From Pseudanabaena sp. ABRG5-3 (lineage in GTDB: Bacteria; Cyanobacteriota; Cyanobacteriia; Pseudanabaenales; Pseudanabaenaceae), in the NCBI RefSeq assembly GCF_003967015.1, contig NZ_AP017560.1, positions 4,562,501 through 4,626,500 of the forward strand: DNA of 64,000 nucleotides. The letters are read 5' to 3'. Every line of letters starts with the position of its first letter. Within the stretch, counting starts at the first letter, position 1. The translations under genes were made by a program, and so were the position numbers. The notes below the pieces were generated by a model. The model did not search any database and was not told the origin of the DNA. It saw only the letters and a program-made list of their open reading frames with translations. Shown piece by piece: positions 54,225-63,283 of this stretch.

Positions 54225-54418
54225 AAGAACTACTAATTAATAAACTTGATTTGATGTCTGAGAATGAATTGGAGAAGGTACTCAAGCTATTACAGGTTTT
54301 TGGCTTAGCTGATCGTACATCTTCTCAAAGTAAAAGTTATCCTTTGCGTGGTTTACCAATTGAGTATATAGATCCTATGGAACCTGTGGCGGTTGCTGAT
54401 TGGGATGTGCTGGGATGA
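54215..54418 (+). CDS. VapB-type antitoxin of the downstream PIN toxin
   Basis: This 67-residue protein has a helical N-terminus (MSVKELLINKLDLMSENELE) and a C-terminus reading YPLRGLPIEYIDPMEPVAVADWDVLG. This layout resembles DUF2281-type antitoxins that pair with PIN toxins. GAGG at 54201-54204 lies about 10 nt before ATG 54215. Its TGA overlaps the toxin's ATG (ATGA). Confidence 0.75.
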   Translation: MSVKELLINKLDLMSENELEKVLKLLQVFGLADRTSSQSKSYPLRGLPIEYIDPMEPVAVADWDVLG

Positions 54419-54804
54419 TTGTATTAGATACGCATATTTGGATCTGGTGGGTGCATGGAGACTCCAATCTTAGTCAAACTGCGGCTGCGACTATTCAGAG
54501 TCAAGAGTCTTCAGCGATCGGGGTTAGTGTCATTTCTTGTTGGGAGATTGCAAAATTAGTTGAGTATAATCGCTTGACTCTTCCCTGCGAACTTGCGGAA
54601 TGGTTTGAAAAGGCTTTGTCTTACCCAGCGATTCAATTATTAGATCTCACGCCGCAGATTGCCATTGCTTCAACTCAGTTGGTCGGGTTTCATCGAGATC
54701 CTGCGGATCAGATTATTACTGCAACGGCTAAGGTTTTAGGATGTCCGTTGGTTACTGCGGATACAAAGATTTTGAATTATTCGGGGGTAGAGACAATTGC
54801 ATGA
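54415..54804 (+). CDS. VapC-type PIN-domain toxin
   Basis: This 129-residue protein has the VapC pattern: MIVLDTHIWIWWV (D5), an acidic residue in ISCWEIAKLVEY, DPADQIITATAK (aspartate cluster) and LVTADTKIL. The ATG at 54415 overlaps the antitoxin stop by 4 nt and gives the normal PIN N-terminus. The longer in-frame upstream start would add residues not found in the family. It is probably an endoribonuclease acting on tRNA or rRNA. Confidence 0.88.
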   Translation: MIVLDTHIWIWWVHGDSNLSQTAAATIQSQESSAIGVSVISCWEIAKLVEYNRLTLPCELAEWFEKALSYPAIQLLDLTPQIAIASTQLVGFHRDPADQIITATAKVLGCPLVTADTKILNYSGVETIA

Positions 54805-54833
54805 GATCGCGCCAACAGCACCAATAACCTGTA

Positions 54834-55005
54834 GGGATCAAGCATTTGCGCCACAATTCTTAAACTTCTCAAGAAAGCTCTGTACGCAAATGCTTGACCC
54901 TCTTGGCGGTTTGTAGGTTATCTGTGACTGCGGGAGGTTTGGGCGTAGCATTACCGTTGAGAGATTGTGGTGATATGCCTAAATAGTGTCGGTAATGCTG
55001 CGCCC
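54834..55005. repeat. Repeat R1 copy b, two consecutive stem-loops
   Basis: GGGATCAAGCATTTGCG (54834-54850) pairs with CGCAAATGCTTGACCC (54885-54900) with one bulged A. A second stem, GGGCGTAGCATTACCG (54941-54956), pairs with 54990-55005 with one wobble. The first stem differs from copy a by a compensating pair, which argues that the structure matters. Confidence 0.7.
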
Positions 55006-55032
55006 CTACGATAATTTTTCCTTTTTCCTTGA

Positions 55033-55117
55033 TTTGGTGAATGTTTAAAAAAATCGGGGAGATGGAGATACAAGAAAATTTAGTGATATATTGACTGTGC
55101 AGATCGTCAGGGTTTGG
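55033..55117. repeat. Repeat R2 copy b, upstream of the TPR-CHAT gene
   Basis: These 85 nt closely match 53145-53228 and end immediately before the ATG of the TPR-CHAT gene at 55119. They share the run CAAGAAAATTTAGTGATATA. Confidence 0.7.
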
Positions 55118-55118
55118 T

Positions 55119-58100
55119 ATGCAGAGTCGCAAGAAGCCATCGAAGTTCGTCCATTTTTTCCTTTTGCCTTTTTCCCTTTGCCTTGTTGGTGGGGTAGTGG
55201 TGAGTGAGGTGACTTTGGCGCAGGTAACAGCCCCTCAGAAGGCAGATGAAGATCGACGATTGGAAGCTTGTCGAGGTTATTTTAAAGATCAGAAATATCA
55301 AGAATCGGTTCAGGCTTGTCAGCAAGCAGCAGCAGATTTTAAAAAGATTAATAATCGTGGTGGGGAGTCGAAGGCACTTAATAATGCTGGTAATGCCTAC
55401 AACAGTCTTGGCGAATACAGAAAAGCGATTAGTTTTCTTGTGCAATCCTTAGAGATTAGCAAGCAAATTGGTGATCGCACAGTTGAGTTTACTGCGCTCT
55501 ATAATCTTGGAAATTCTTACGAAAAACTTGGCGAATATCAAAAGGCTATTGATTTCTATCAGCAGTCGCTAGAGATTGTGAAACAAATTAATAATCGTGG
55601 TGTACAAGGAGATTTACTTAATCGTTTGGGCAATGCCTACAACAGTCTTGGACAATATCAGAAGGCGGTTGATTTCTATCAACAATACTTAGCAATTAGC
55701 AAGCAAATTGGTGATCTTAAAGGTGAAGGAATTTCTCTCGGTAATCTAGGAAATAATTATGAGAAAAGGGGGCAGTTGCAGGAAGCAATTAAATTTTTTC
55801 AGCAATCCCTAGCAATCCATAAGCAAATCGGTAATCGCAATGATGAAGGGTTATCACTAGTTGGGTTAGGGAGTACATACCTCAGGTTGGGAGAATACCA
55901 AAAAGCAATTGATTGCTATCAGCAGTCCTTAGCAATCGCAAAGCAAATTAGTGACATGAGTATAGAATCATTTTCTCTTATAGGTCTTGGTTTAAGCTAT
56001 GAGAAACTTGGGCAATACCAAAAAGCAATTGACTTCCATCAACAGTCTTTAGCAATCACAAAGCAAATTGGAGATCGCGATAGTGAAATAATTTCTCTCA
56101 TTGGTTTGGGCAATGCCTATGACAAACTTGGGCAATACCAAAAAGCAATTGATTTGTTTCAGCAGTCCCTAGCAATTTCTAAGCAAGTCAGTAATCGTAA
56201 TTATGAATCAAATTCGCTCATTGGTTTGGGCAATGCCTATGACAAACTTGGGCAATACCAAAAAGCAATTGATTTGTTTCAGCAGTCCCTAGCAGTCTCT
56301 AAGCAAATCGGCAATCTCATTGGTGAATCATATGCGTTCGCTAATCTAGGCAATGCATACTACAGCCTCGGACAATACCAAAAAGCAATTGATTTCCATC
56401 AGCAGTCCCTAGTAATCCATAAGCAAATCAGAGATCGCAATGGTGAAGCGAAGTCTTTTAGTAATCTAGGCAATGCATACTACAGCCTCGGACAATACCA
56501 AAAAGCAATTGATTTCCATCAGCAGTCCCTAGTAATCCATAAGCAAATCGGAGATCGCAATGGTGAAGCAAAGTCTTTTAGTCATCTAGGCAGTGCCTAC
56601 GAAAGACTCGGACAATACCAAAAAGCAATTGATTTCCATCAGCAGTCCCTAGTAATCCATAAGCAAATCGGAGATCGCAATGGTGAAGCAAAGTCTTTTA
56701 ATAATCTAGGCAATGCATACTACAGCCTCGGACAATACCAAAAAGCAATTGATTTCTATCAGCAGTCCCTAGTAATCCTTGAGCAAATTGGTACTCTCAA
56801 TGTTAAATCATCTGTACTAACTAATCTGGGTAATGCATACTTCAAAATCGGACAATACCAAAAAGGAATTGACTTCTATCAGCAGTCCCTAGCAATCACA
56901 AAGCAAATCGGTAAGCGCAATGGTGAAGCAAGTTTGCTTGGTAATCTGGGCACTACCTACTCAATCTTCGGACAGTACCAAAAAGCAATTGATTTGTTGC
57001 AGCAATCTTTAGCAATCACAAAGCAAATCGGTGATCGAAGTGGTGAAGCATTATCTCTCAATAATTTGGGTTTTACTTTTTACAAACTTAACCAACCCGA
57101 ACTTTCAATTCTCTATTATAAACAAGCCATCAACGTAACTGAATCCATCCGTAAAGACATACGCGGACTAAGTAAAGAAGAACAAAAATTATACCTAAAC
57201 ACCATTGAAAGCCGATATCGAAACTTCACAGACATCCTCCTCCAACAAAACCGCATCATCGAAGCCCTGCAAGTTCTCGACCTCCTCAAAGTCCAAGAAC
57301 TCGAAGACTATCTCAAAAACATCAAAGGCAGTGACAGATCGGCACAGGGAGTCAGACTATTAGCACCAGAACAAGCTCTTAGCGACAAGCTGTTAGCCGT
57401 AAGCCCTGACAATAGCCAAGCCATCAACAATCAACTTGCCAGTCAAATCCAACAACTTCCCCAAACCGAAATCAACAAAGTTCCTGACTATCTCAACCAA
57501 ATCCCCAATGGAACTGTATTACTCTATCCCTTTGTTTTAGGCGATCGCCTCGAAATCATCCTCTTCTCCCCCAACAACCTCCCCATCCGCCGCACTACCA
57601 ACATCTCCAAAGACCAACTAGAAACCTTAATTATTGATTTTAGAGCAGGACTCTTTGATGCTGGTTCCGAAGATGTCAAAGAGCCATCAATACAACTCTA
57701 TAACCTCCTGATTAAACCCATCGAAACCGAACTCGCTCAATTCAACGCCAAAACTATCCTCTATGCACCCGATGGACAACTACGCTACATCCCCATCGCT
57801 GCACTCTATGACGGCAAACAATGGCTAGTCGAAAAATACCAAATTAGCAACCTCATCGCCTATACTCTCTCCGACTTTTCACCACAACCCAAAAACGCAC
57901 CCAACATCCTTGCAGGAGCCTTTGGCGGTAAAGCAGGCGAACGTAAATTTGGACAAGCAGCCCTACCCGCAACCGTTAAAGAAGTTCAAGCGATCGCCAA
58001 CTCCTTCAACAACTCAGTCACCCTCATCGAAGAACAATTTAGTCGTCAAGCGATCGAATCAAAATTCAAAAATCATAATATTCTCCATCTTGCCACCCAT

Positions 58101-58502
58101 GCCGAATTTAACACTGGTGCGCCAGACAACTCCTTTATTATCTTTGGCAATGGCGACAAAATCCGTCTCAATGAAATTACCGATTGGCAGATTCCGAATA
58201 TTGATTTGATTGTACTGAGTGCCTGTCAGACAGGAGTAGGAAAACTCGGTAGTGGTGTAGAAATTTTAGGCTTTGGCTATCAAGTCCAAAAAGCAGGCGC
58301 AAAACAAGCGATCGCCTCGCTGTGGTCAGTTAGTGACGTTGGTACTCAAGCGCTTATGGAAACTTTTTATGGCGAACTGCAAAAAGGCGATATCCCCGTT
58401 GCTGAGGCATTACGCAAAGCACAGATTTCTCTAATTAAATCAGAAAAATATAATCATCCTAATTACTGGTCGGCATTTTTTGCGATCGGTAATGGTTTGT
58501 AA
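55119..58502 (+). CDS. Exported TPR-CHAT (caspase-like) protein
   Basis: This 1127-residue protein has a putative signal peptide (MQSRKKPSKFVHFFLLPFSL... cleavage near 35-40 at TLAQ). About 15 tetratricopeptide repeats of exactly 40 residues (~60-660) follow, then a linker and a C-terminal CHAT domain (~830-1125). The caspase-type dyad is present: H994 in HLATHAEF and C1036 in LSACQTG. CHAT proteins are cysteine peptidases, often triggered by repeat-domain sensors. Export would place this one outside the cytoplasm, which is unusual. Its paralogue lies at 59740. The 3' part (CHAT) has more C-ending codons than the TPR part. Confidence 0.88.
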   Translation: MQSRKKPSKFVHFFLLPFSLCLVGGVVVSEVTLAQVTAPQKADEDRRLEACRGYFKDQKYQESVQACQQAAADFKKINNRGGESKALNNAGNAYNSLGEYRKAISFLVQSLEISKQIGDRTVEFTALYNLGNSYEKLGEYQKAIDFYQQSLEIVKQINNRGVQGDLLNRLGNAYNSLGQYQKAVDFYQQYLAISKQIGDLKGEGISLGNLGNNYEKRGQLQEAIKFFQQSLAIHKQIGNRNDEGLSLVGLGSTYLRLGEYQKAIDCYQQSLAIAKQISDMSIESFSLIGLGLSYEKLGQYQKAIDFHQQSLAITKQIGDRDSEIISLIGLGNAYDKLGQYQKAIDLFQQSLAISKQVSNRNYESNSLIGLGNAYDKLGQYQKAIDLFQQSLAVSKQIGNLIGESYAFANLGNAYYSLGQYQKAIDFHQQSLVIHKQIRDRNGEAKSFSNLGNAYYSLGQYQKAIDFHQQSLVIHKQIGDRNGEAKSFSHLGSAYERLGQYQKAIDFHQQSLVIHKQIGDRNGEAKSFNNLGNAYYSLGQYQKAIDFYQQSLVILEQIGTLNVKSSVLTNLGNAYFKIGQYQKGIDFYQQSLAITKQIGKRNGEASLLGNLGTTYSIFGQYQKAIDLLQQSLAITKQIGDRSGEALSLNNLGFTFYKLNQPELSILYYKQAINVTESIRKDIRGLSKEEQKLYLNTIESRYRNFTDILLQQNRIIEALQVLDLLKVQELEDYLKNIKGSDRSAQGVRLLAPEQALSDKLLAVSPDNSQAINNQLASQIQQLPQTEINKVPDYLNQIPNGTVLLYPFVLGDRLEIILFSPNNLPIRRTTNISKDQLETLIIDFRAGLFDAGSEDVKEPSIQLYNLLIKPIETELAQFNAKTILYAPDGQLRYIPIAALYDGKQWLVEKYQISNLIAYTLSDFSPQPKNAPNILAGAFGGKAGERKFGQAALPATVKEVQAIANSFNNSVTLIEEQFSRQAIESKFKNHNILHLATHAEFNTGAPDNSFIIFGNGDKIRLNEITDWQIPNIDLIVLSACQTGVGKLGSGVEILGFGYQVQKAGAKQAIASLWSVSDVGTQALMETFYGELQKGDIPVAEALRKAQISLIKSEKYNHPNYWSAFFAIGNGL
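56101..56820. repeat. 120-bp tandem units coding TPRs
   Basis: Six consecutive 120-nt units (56101, 56221, 56341, 56461, 56581 and 56701 starts) are nearly identical at DNA level, with blocks such as GGACAATACCAAAAAGCAAT repeated in each. This is a recent tandem amplification within the TPR array. Confidence 0.85.
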
Positions 58503-58602
58503 ATCAATTAATCTAGGTAGTACGCCCCAAAATACGGAACAAAATCGTAGATTTTGAGACTATTTTGAACGTAAAGATATCTGATGCTAAACAGAAATTT
58601 GC

Positions 58603-59598
58603 ATGAATTACCCAAAGATCATCGCGGCAACTTTAGTAGCTTTAGTTCAAGCCTGTGGCACAGCTTCCACAAAGGCTCTAGACAATACCCCAATATCGCA
58701 GGAGGCGATCGCAGGATCTGGGAGTCAAGCTCAAGTTACGCCTAATTCTTCTAATAATCCAATTAATGGAAGTTCTCCTCAAAAGGTAAATACTGATCAG
58801 CAGAATGCTGAAGTTGAGCAACAGAGCAATGCACCTCTAGCTGTCTCCTGTGCAAAAGAGGAATACACAAGTTTCTTTGAGCAGTTTGTGCGTGGCAAAG
58901 ATGATCAGGGTAATGAGATTCGCTATACCTTTACATCACACTATGTGCAAGTTAGAGATTATCAAGATCCTAGTAAGCTTTTGGAGATGATGAGTAGAAA
59001 GAATGATGAGTTTAGTATTTCTATCAGGGATTATACTTGGGTACAGCTAGTTCCTTCTCAAGTTGATAATAGTCCCTATACACGCTTGAAGTTAGATTTT
59101 CAAAGAGTGAATGATAAAACCTTTCGGGTAGATTACATCAAGGCGCAATATGGAGGTGCGGATGAAAAGGAACGGCTAGTGCGAACCTATGGCGAACCCA
59201 ATGCTTATATTTTTGAACATCGCAATGGCTGCTGGTATCTCACCCAAAAATTGCAATCAACTAAGCGATCGCCTAACAATAATGCACCCACAAGTAGCAA
59301 AGCGATGATTGAATCCCAACTAACGCAACAAATGCCCTATGGTGATTTACGCAATATTTTACTCAATCGTGGTTGGCAACCAGTAGTTACGCCAGATTGT
59401 AAAACCAATGTGGGGGGCAAAGCGGAAGTCTGCGATCAACTCCCTGAGGTTGAGGCATGTAGTGGCGATGGATATTGCCTGATGAATTTTGCTAATCAAA
59501 GTGATGGCTCAAAGCTCACGGTTACAACCTATGGCGACTATCGAGATTGGCGTACCACTGGTCAAGAGTCGAAATTGCGAGTGACACGCTGGCAATAG
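58603..59598 (+). CDS. Putative lipoprotein between two TPR-CHAT genes
   Basis: This 331-residue protein has a hydrophobic N-terminus and a lipobox-like VQAC (C18), so it is probably a lipoprotein. Residues ~30-75 are a Ser/Asn/Gln-rich linker. The folded part (~80-331) contains a SNTF-like or beta-rich domain (LLEMMSRKNDEFSISIRDYT) and a C-terminal segment with four to five cysteines (TPDCKTNVGGKAEVCDQLPEVEAC...GYCL). I do not recognise the family. The position between two exported TPR-CHAT proteins suggests it may be their substrate, regulator or anchor, which is inference. Confidence 0.65.
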   Translation: MNYPKIIAATLVALVQACGTASTKALDNTPISQEAIAGSGSQAQVTPNSSNNPINGSSPQKVNTDQQNAEVEQQSNAPLAVSCAKEEYTSFFEQFVRGKDDQGNEIRYTFTSHYVQVRDYQDPSKLLEMMSRKNDEFSISIRDYTWVQLVPSQVDNSPYTRLKLDFQRVNDKTFRVDYIKAQYGGADEKERLVRTYGEPNAYIFEHRNGCWYLTQKLQSTKRSPNNNAPTSSKAMIESQLTQQMPYGDLRNILLNRGWQPVVTPDCKTNVGGKAEVCDQLPEVEACSGDGYCLMNFANQSDGSKLTVTTYGDYRDWRTTGQESKLRVTRWQ

Positions 59599-59616
59599 CT
59601 ATGCGAGGTACAGAAG

Positions 59617-59647
59617 TTAGTTTCCCCGCCGAAGGCGGGGAAGCTAA
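59617..59647. repeat. 14-bp hairpin with GAA loop after the lipoprotein gene
   Basis: TTAGTTTCCCCGCC (59617-59630) pairs with 59634-59647 (one wobble) around GAA. It starts 19 nt after the lipoprotein gene's stop and shows the same GNCGCC-GAA-GGCG apex as other hairpins here. Confidence 0.6.
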
Positions 59648-59739
59648 CCAACTGCTATAGATGGGATTGAAGATCGAAAAAATTTCGGTTATCGTTTGTT
59701 GAGACTGCGAAAAAGCATTTTACTAATAGGTTTAAGGCT

Positions 59740-62388
59740 ATGAATAAAGGTTTTAGTATTACCATTGCGGCATTGCTAGTTGGCTTACCTGTGCAGGTTG
59801 CGATCAGCGAAGCAACAATGGCTCAAGCAGTACCAGAAGACCGCAAAGTAAATGCAGATCAATTACTTAATTTAGGACTGCAAAAATATCAAGTTGGTCA
59901 GTTTGAGGCAGCCTTACAGGTATGGCAACAAGCTTTGGCAATCTATCGAGCAATCAAGGATCGTCAGGGAGAAGGAAAGTTACTAGATAATCTGGGTAAG
60001 GCTTACGAATCACTTGGTAAATATGATGAGGCGATCGCATCGCATACCAATAGTTTAGAAATTGCGAAAGAGCTTGGCGATCGCCGCAGCGAAGCAGAAT
60101 CGCTGATCAATCTAGGTGTGGTCTATCGCTCTCGTGGTAACTATGCTCAGGCGATCGCATACCATGAACAGGGGTTAGCCATTGCTCGTGAAATTGGCGA
60201 TCGCCGTGCTGAAGGCTCAGCCTTGGGTAATTTGGGCATGAATTACTATGCTCAGGGTAACTATCCGAAAGCGATCAATTATCACGAACAGCGCTTAGTG
60301 ATTGCTCGCGAAATCAAGGATCGCCAAGGGGAAGGAAACGCGATGGGCAATCTTGGTAATGCCTATCGCGCTCAGGGTAAATTTGCTAAAGCTATTGAAT
60401 ATCAAGAAAAGCGTTTAGCCATTACTCGCGAACTCAAAGAAGTACGCGGTCAAGGACAGGCTCTTGGTTTCCTCGGACTGGTTTATCGTTCCCTTGGAGA
60501 CTATCCCAAATCCATCGAATATTACCAGCAGAGCTTAGCGATCGCGACAAAGATTAATGATCGCCTAGGTAAAGCTAAATCTCTGGGTTACTTAGGTAAT
60601 GTGTATTACGACCTAGGGAATTATCCAGAGGCAATTAAATATCACCAATCCAGCTTAAAGGCTGCTCAAGAAATTAAAGATCGGCGAGGGGAAGGCAAGT
60701 CCTTAGGATATTTAGGTAACGCTTATGAGGCTCAAGGGAAATATGATGACGCAATTCAATATTACAATTCCAGTTTAAAAATTGCCCGTGAAGTTAAGGA
60801 TGTGCGTGGGGCTGGCAAGACCTTAAGCTCCTTAGGAAGTGCTTACTATCATCTGGGAGACTATAGCCAAGCGATTACCAATCATCAATCAGGATTAGAA
60901 ATTGCCCGTAGCATCAAAAATCGTGATGGCGAGAGAATTGCCCTAAGCAATATTGGTTTGACTCTCCAAAAGTTAGATCAACCTGATTTAGCGATCGTTT
61001 TCTATAAGCAGTCGGTCAATGTCAGTGAATCCATCCGCCAAGACATTCGGAAACTAGATCGCGATTTACAGAATTCCTATTTAAGTAACATTGAAGGTTC
61101 CTATCGTCGCCTTGCGGACTTATTGCTTAAACAGGGACGAGTGATGGAAGCTCTGCAAATCCTCGATCTGCTCAAGGTTCAAGAACTTGAAGACTATCTC
61201 AAAAATGTTAAAGGTAGCGATCGCTCGGCACAGGGGGTGAGACTTTTAGAACCAGAACAAGCAATTAGCGATAAGCTATTGGCTGTTAGTCTTAACAATA
61301 GCAAGGAAATAAATAGTCAACTTGCCAATCAGATTCAGAAACTTCCTAAATCAGAAATCAATAAAGTTCCTGACTATCTGCAACAAATTCCACAGGGAAC
61401 AGTCCTGATTTATCCTCTTATTTTAAGCGATCGCCTTGAAATTATTCTCTTCTCACCAAATTCGCTTCCCATAAGCCGTACTGTCCAAGTCTCAAAAGAA
61501 CAGATTGAATCTCTAGTTAGCGAATTTAGGGCAGGGCTAAGAGACAGTTCTTCAGAAGACTATAAAGAACCTGCGATCGCTCTTTATAAACTCTTGATTA
61601 AGCCCATCGAAACTGAACTCACACAGGTGAAAGCTCAGACCATTCTCTATGCCCCCGATGGAATCCTACGCTATATCCCTCTTGCGGCTCTCTATGATGG
61701 CAAAAAATGGATGGCGCAAAGGTATCAAATTAGTAATCTGATTGCCTATAGCCTCTCCGACTTTTCGTCCAAGTCCCCAATTATGCCGAATATCCTTGCA
61801 GGAGCCTTTGGCGGTAAGGCAAGTGAGAAAAAGTTTGGTCAACAAGCCTTACCCGCAACAATTAAAGAAGTACAGGCGATCGCCAGTAAGTTCCAAAATT
61901 CCGTTGCCCTCATCGAAGACCAGTTTAGTCGCCAAGCCACGGAAGCTAAATTTAAGGATTATAATGTGCTGCACTTTGCGACCCATGCCGAGTTTAACCA
62001 AGGTGTGCCAGACAACTCCTTTATCATTTTTGGCAATGGCGACAAAATTGGTTTAAGTGAAATCGCGGCTTGGCAGATTCCCCATGTGGAATTGATTGTG
62101 CTAAGTGCTTGTCAAACTGGGGAGGGCAAATTGGGAAGTGGCGTAGAGATATTAGGCTTTGGTTATCAAGTGCAGAAAGCAGGGGCAAAAACGGCGATCG
62201 CTTCTCTCTGGTCTGTCGATGATGTGGCAACGCAGGTACTGATGAAGTCTTTTTATCAAGAATTTCAAAAGGGTAATATCTCTACGACGGAAGCTCTAAA
62301 TAAAGCCCAAATTTCCTTAATTCGTTCATCAGAATTTAATCACCCAAAATACTGGTCAGCATTTTTTGCGATCGGCAATGGTTTATAA
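59740..62388 (+). CDS. Exported TPR-CHAT (caspase-like) protein, paralogue of the 55119 gene
   Basis: This 882-residue protein has a signal peptide (MNKGFSITIAALLVGLPVQV... cleavage near AMAQ). About ten tetratricopeptide repeats of 40 residues follow (~45-430). The C-terminal CHAT domain has the dyad H749 (FATHAEF) and C791 (LSACQTG), 42 residues apart, the same spacing as in the first paralogue. The DNA of its TPR units is more divergent than that of the paralogue, so it is probably the older copy. The two share the linker and CHAT sequences closely (VLDLLKVQELEDYLKN). Genes for two Uma2 proteins follow. Confidence 0.88.
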   Translation: MNKGFSITIAALLVGLPVQVAISEATMAQAVPEDRKVNADQLLNLGLQKYQVGQFEAALQVWQQALAIYRAIKDRQGEGKLLDNLGKAYESLGKYDEAIASHTNSLEIAKELGDRRSEAESLINLGVVYRSRGNYAQAIAYHEQGLAIAREIGDRRAEGSALGNLGMNYYAQGNYPKAINYHEQRLVIAREIKDRQGEGNAMGNLGNAYRAQGKFAKAIEYQEKRLAITRELKEVRGQGQALGFLGLVYRSLGDYPKSIEYYQQSLAIATKINDRLGKAKSLGYLGNVYYDLGNYPEAIKYHQSSLKAAQEIKDRRGEGKSLGYLGNAYEAQGKYDDAIQYYNSSLKIAREVKDVRGAGKTLSSLGSAYYHLGDYSQAITNHQSGLEIARSIKNRDGERIALSNIGLTLQKLDQPDLAIVFYKQSVNVSESIRQDIRKLDRDLQNSYLSNIEGSYRRLADLLLKQGRVMEALQILDLLKVQELEDYLKNVKGSDRSAQGVRLLEPEQAISDKLLAVSLNNSKEINSQLANQIQKLPKSEINKVPDYLQQIPQGTVLIYPLILSDRLEIILFSPNSLPISRTVQVSKEQIESLVSEFRAGLRDSSSEDYKEPAIALYKLLIKPIETELTQVKAQTILYAPDGILRYIPLAALYDGKKWMAQRYQISNLIAYSLSDFSSKSPIMPNILAGAFGGKASEKKFGQQALPATIKEVQAIASKFQNSVALIEDQFSRQATEAKFKDYNVLHFATHAEFNQGVPDNSFIIFGNGDKIGLSEIAAWQIPHVELIVLSACQTGEGKLGSGVEILGFGYQVQKAGAKTAIASLWSVDDVATQVLMKSFYQEFQKGNISTTEALNKAQISLIRSSEFNHPKYWSAFFAIGNGL

Positions 62389-62410
62389 GGTAACAAGCAA
62401 TGCAATGTCA

Positions 62411-62453
62411 GGTAGTCGTATTGGCGGCGCAAAGCGCCGCCAATACAACTACC
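62411..62453. repeat. 20-bp hairpin with one mismatch, AAA loop
   Basis: GGTAGTCGTATTGGCGGCGC (62411-62430) pairs with 62434-62453 except for one position. The apex GGCGGCGC-AAA-GCGCCGCC is typical of the family. It lies 23 nt after the TPR-CHAT stop and may end that transcript. Confidence 0.7.
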
Positions 62454-62499
62454 CAATGTTAAAGTATGAAATATTGTCTCTTCTTGTTGGTTCTCGAAT

Positions 62500-63231
62500 A
62501 TGGTTAACACTCTTCCCCAACAGACGACTAGCGAAATTGAAACGGAAGACTGGACTCCGCCCATGCCGCCCACAGACTTAATATTTGATGATGGAGAGCC
62601 TTTGGAAACTAATCAACATCGGGTAGCGATGAATGTGTTGATTCGCTCGTACCAGCAATATCGTGGTGAGGCGACTGACTTTTATGTCGGTGGCAATATG
62701 TTCATTTACTACAGCACTGCCCAAGTCAAAAATCGTGATTTCAGGGGACCAGATTTCTTTGTGGTTTTGGATGTGGATGGACAACGCGATCGCCTTGGCT
62801 GGGTAGTCTGGGAAGAAGAAGGTCGTTATCCTGACACCATTATCGAATTGATGTCTCCCAGTACGGCAAATGTCGATCTTGGGCTTAAAAAACAGTTATA
62901 TGATCGCGTGTTCAAGACTCAAGACTATTTTGTTTATAATCCCTTTGATCCTAGTTCTTTACAGGGTTGGCATCACCATAATTCTTATCAGGCGATCGCA
63001 CCAGATAATCGTGGTTGGCTCTGGTGCGAATCCTTAGGTCTATGGCTAGGAACTTGGCAGGGTACGATTGATCGCGAAACGTTAACTTGGTTACGCTTTT
63101 ATGACACAACTGGAGCTTTAGTACTATTGCCTGAAGAAGCCGAGGCTCAACGGGCTAAGGCAGAAAGACTCAGAGCTGAGAGATTGGCATCTCGACTAAG
63201 AGAATTGGGTGAAGATCCTGACAGTTTGTAA
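62500..63231 (+). CDS. Uma2 family (DUF820) putative nuclease
   Basis: This 243-residue protein has a PD-(D/E)XK-like core: GPDFFVVLDV (aspartate), IIELMSPSTANVD (glutamate) and KKQLYDRVFKTQDYFVYNP, followed by a helical coiled C-terminus rich in Arg/Glu/Ala. Uma2 genes are abundant in cyanobacteria and many have no known role. The fold suggests a restriction-like nuclease. It lies 111 nt after the TPR-CHAT gene. Confidence 0.9.
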   Translation: MVNTLPQQTTSEIETEDWTPPMPPTDLIFDDGEPLETNQHRVAMNVLIRSYQQYRGEATDFYVGGNMFIYYSTAQVKNRDFRGPDFFVVLDVDGQRDRLGWVVWEEEGRYPDTIIELMSPSTANVDLGLKKQLYDRVFKTQDYFVYNPFDPSSLQGWHHHNSYQAIAPDNRGWLWCESLGLWLGTWQGTIDRETLTWLRFYDTTGALVLLPEEAEAQRAKAERLRAERLASRLRELGEDPDSL

Positions 63232-63283
63232 AGATCCTAAGCATTAAGGCAAAGTATAAGTAAAAAGGTAAAGGGAAAAATAC

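Larger units (their letters stand above)
54805..55118. other. Gap with repeats R1 (copy b) and R2 (copy b)
   Basis: This 314-base gap between the VapC gene and the first TPR-CHAT gene is filled mostly by two repeats that recur near 52.0 and 53.2 kb. No gene was found. Confidence 0.7.

Noticed and set aside
56101-56820. CRISPR-like array
   Set aside because: The repeats are 120 bp, contiguous and in frame, encoding TPRs. There are no spacers.
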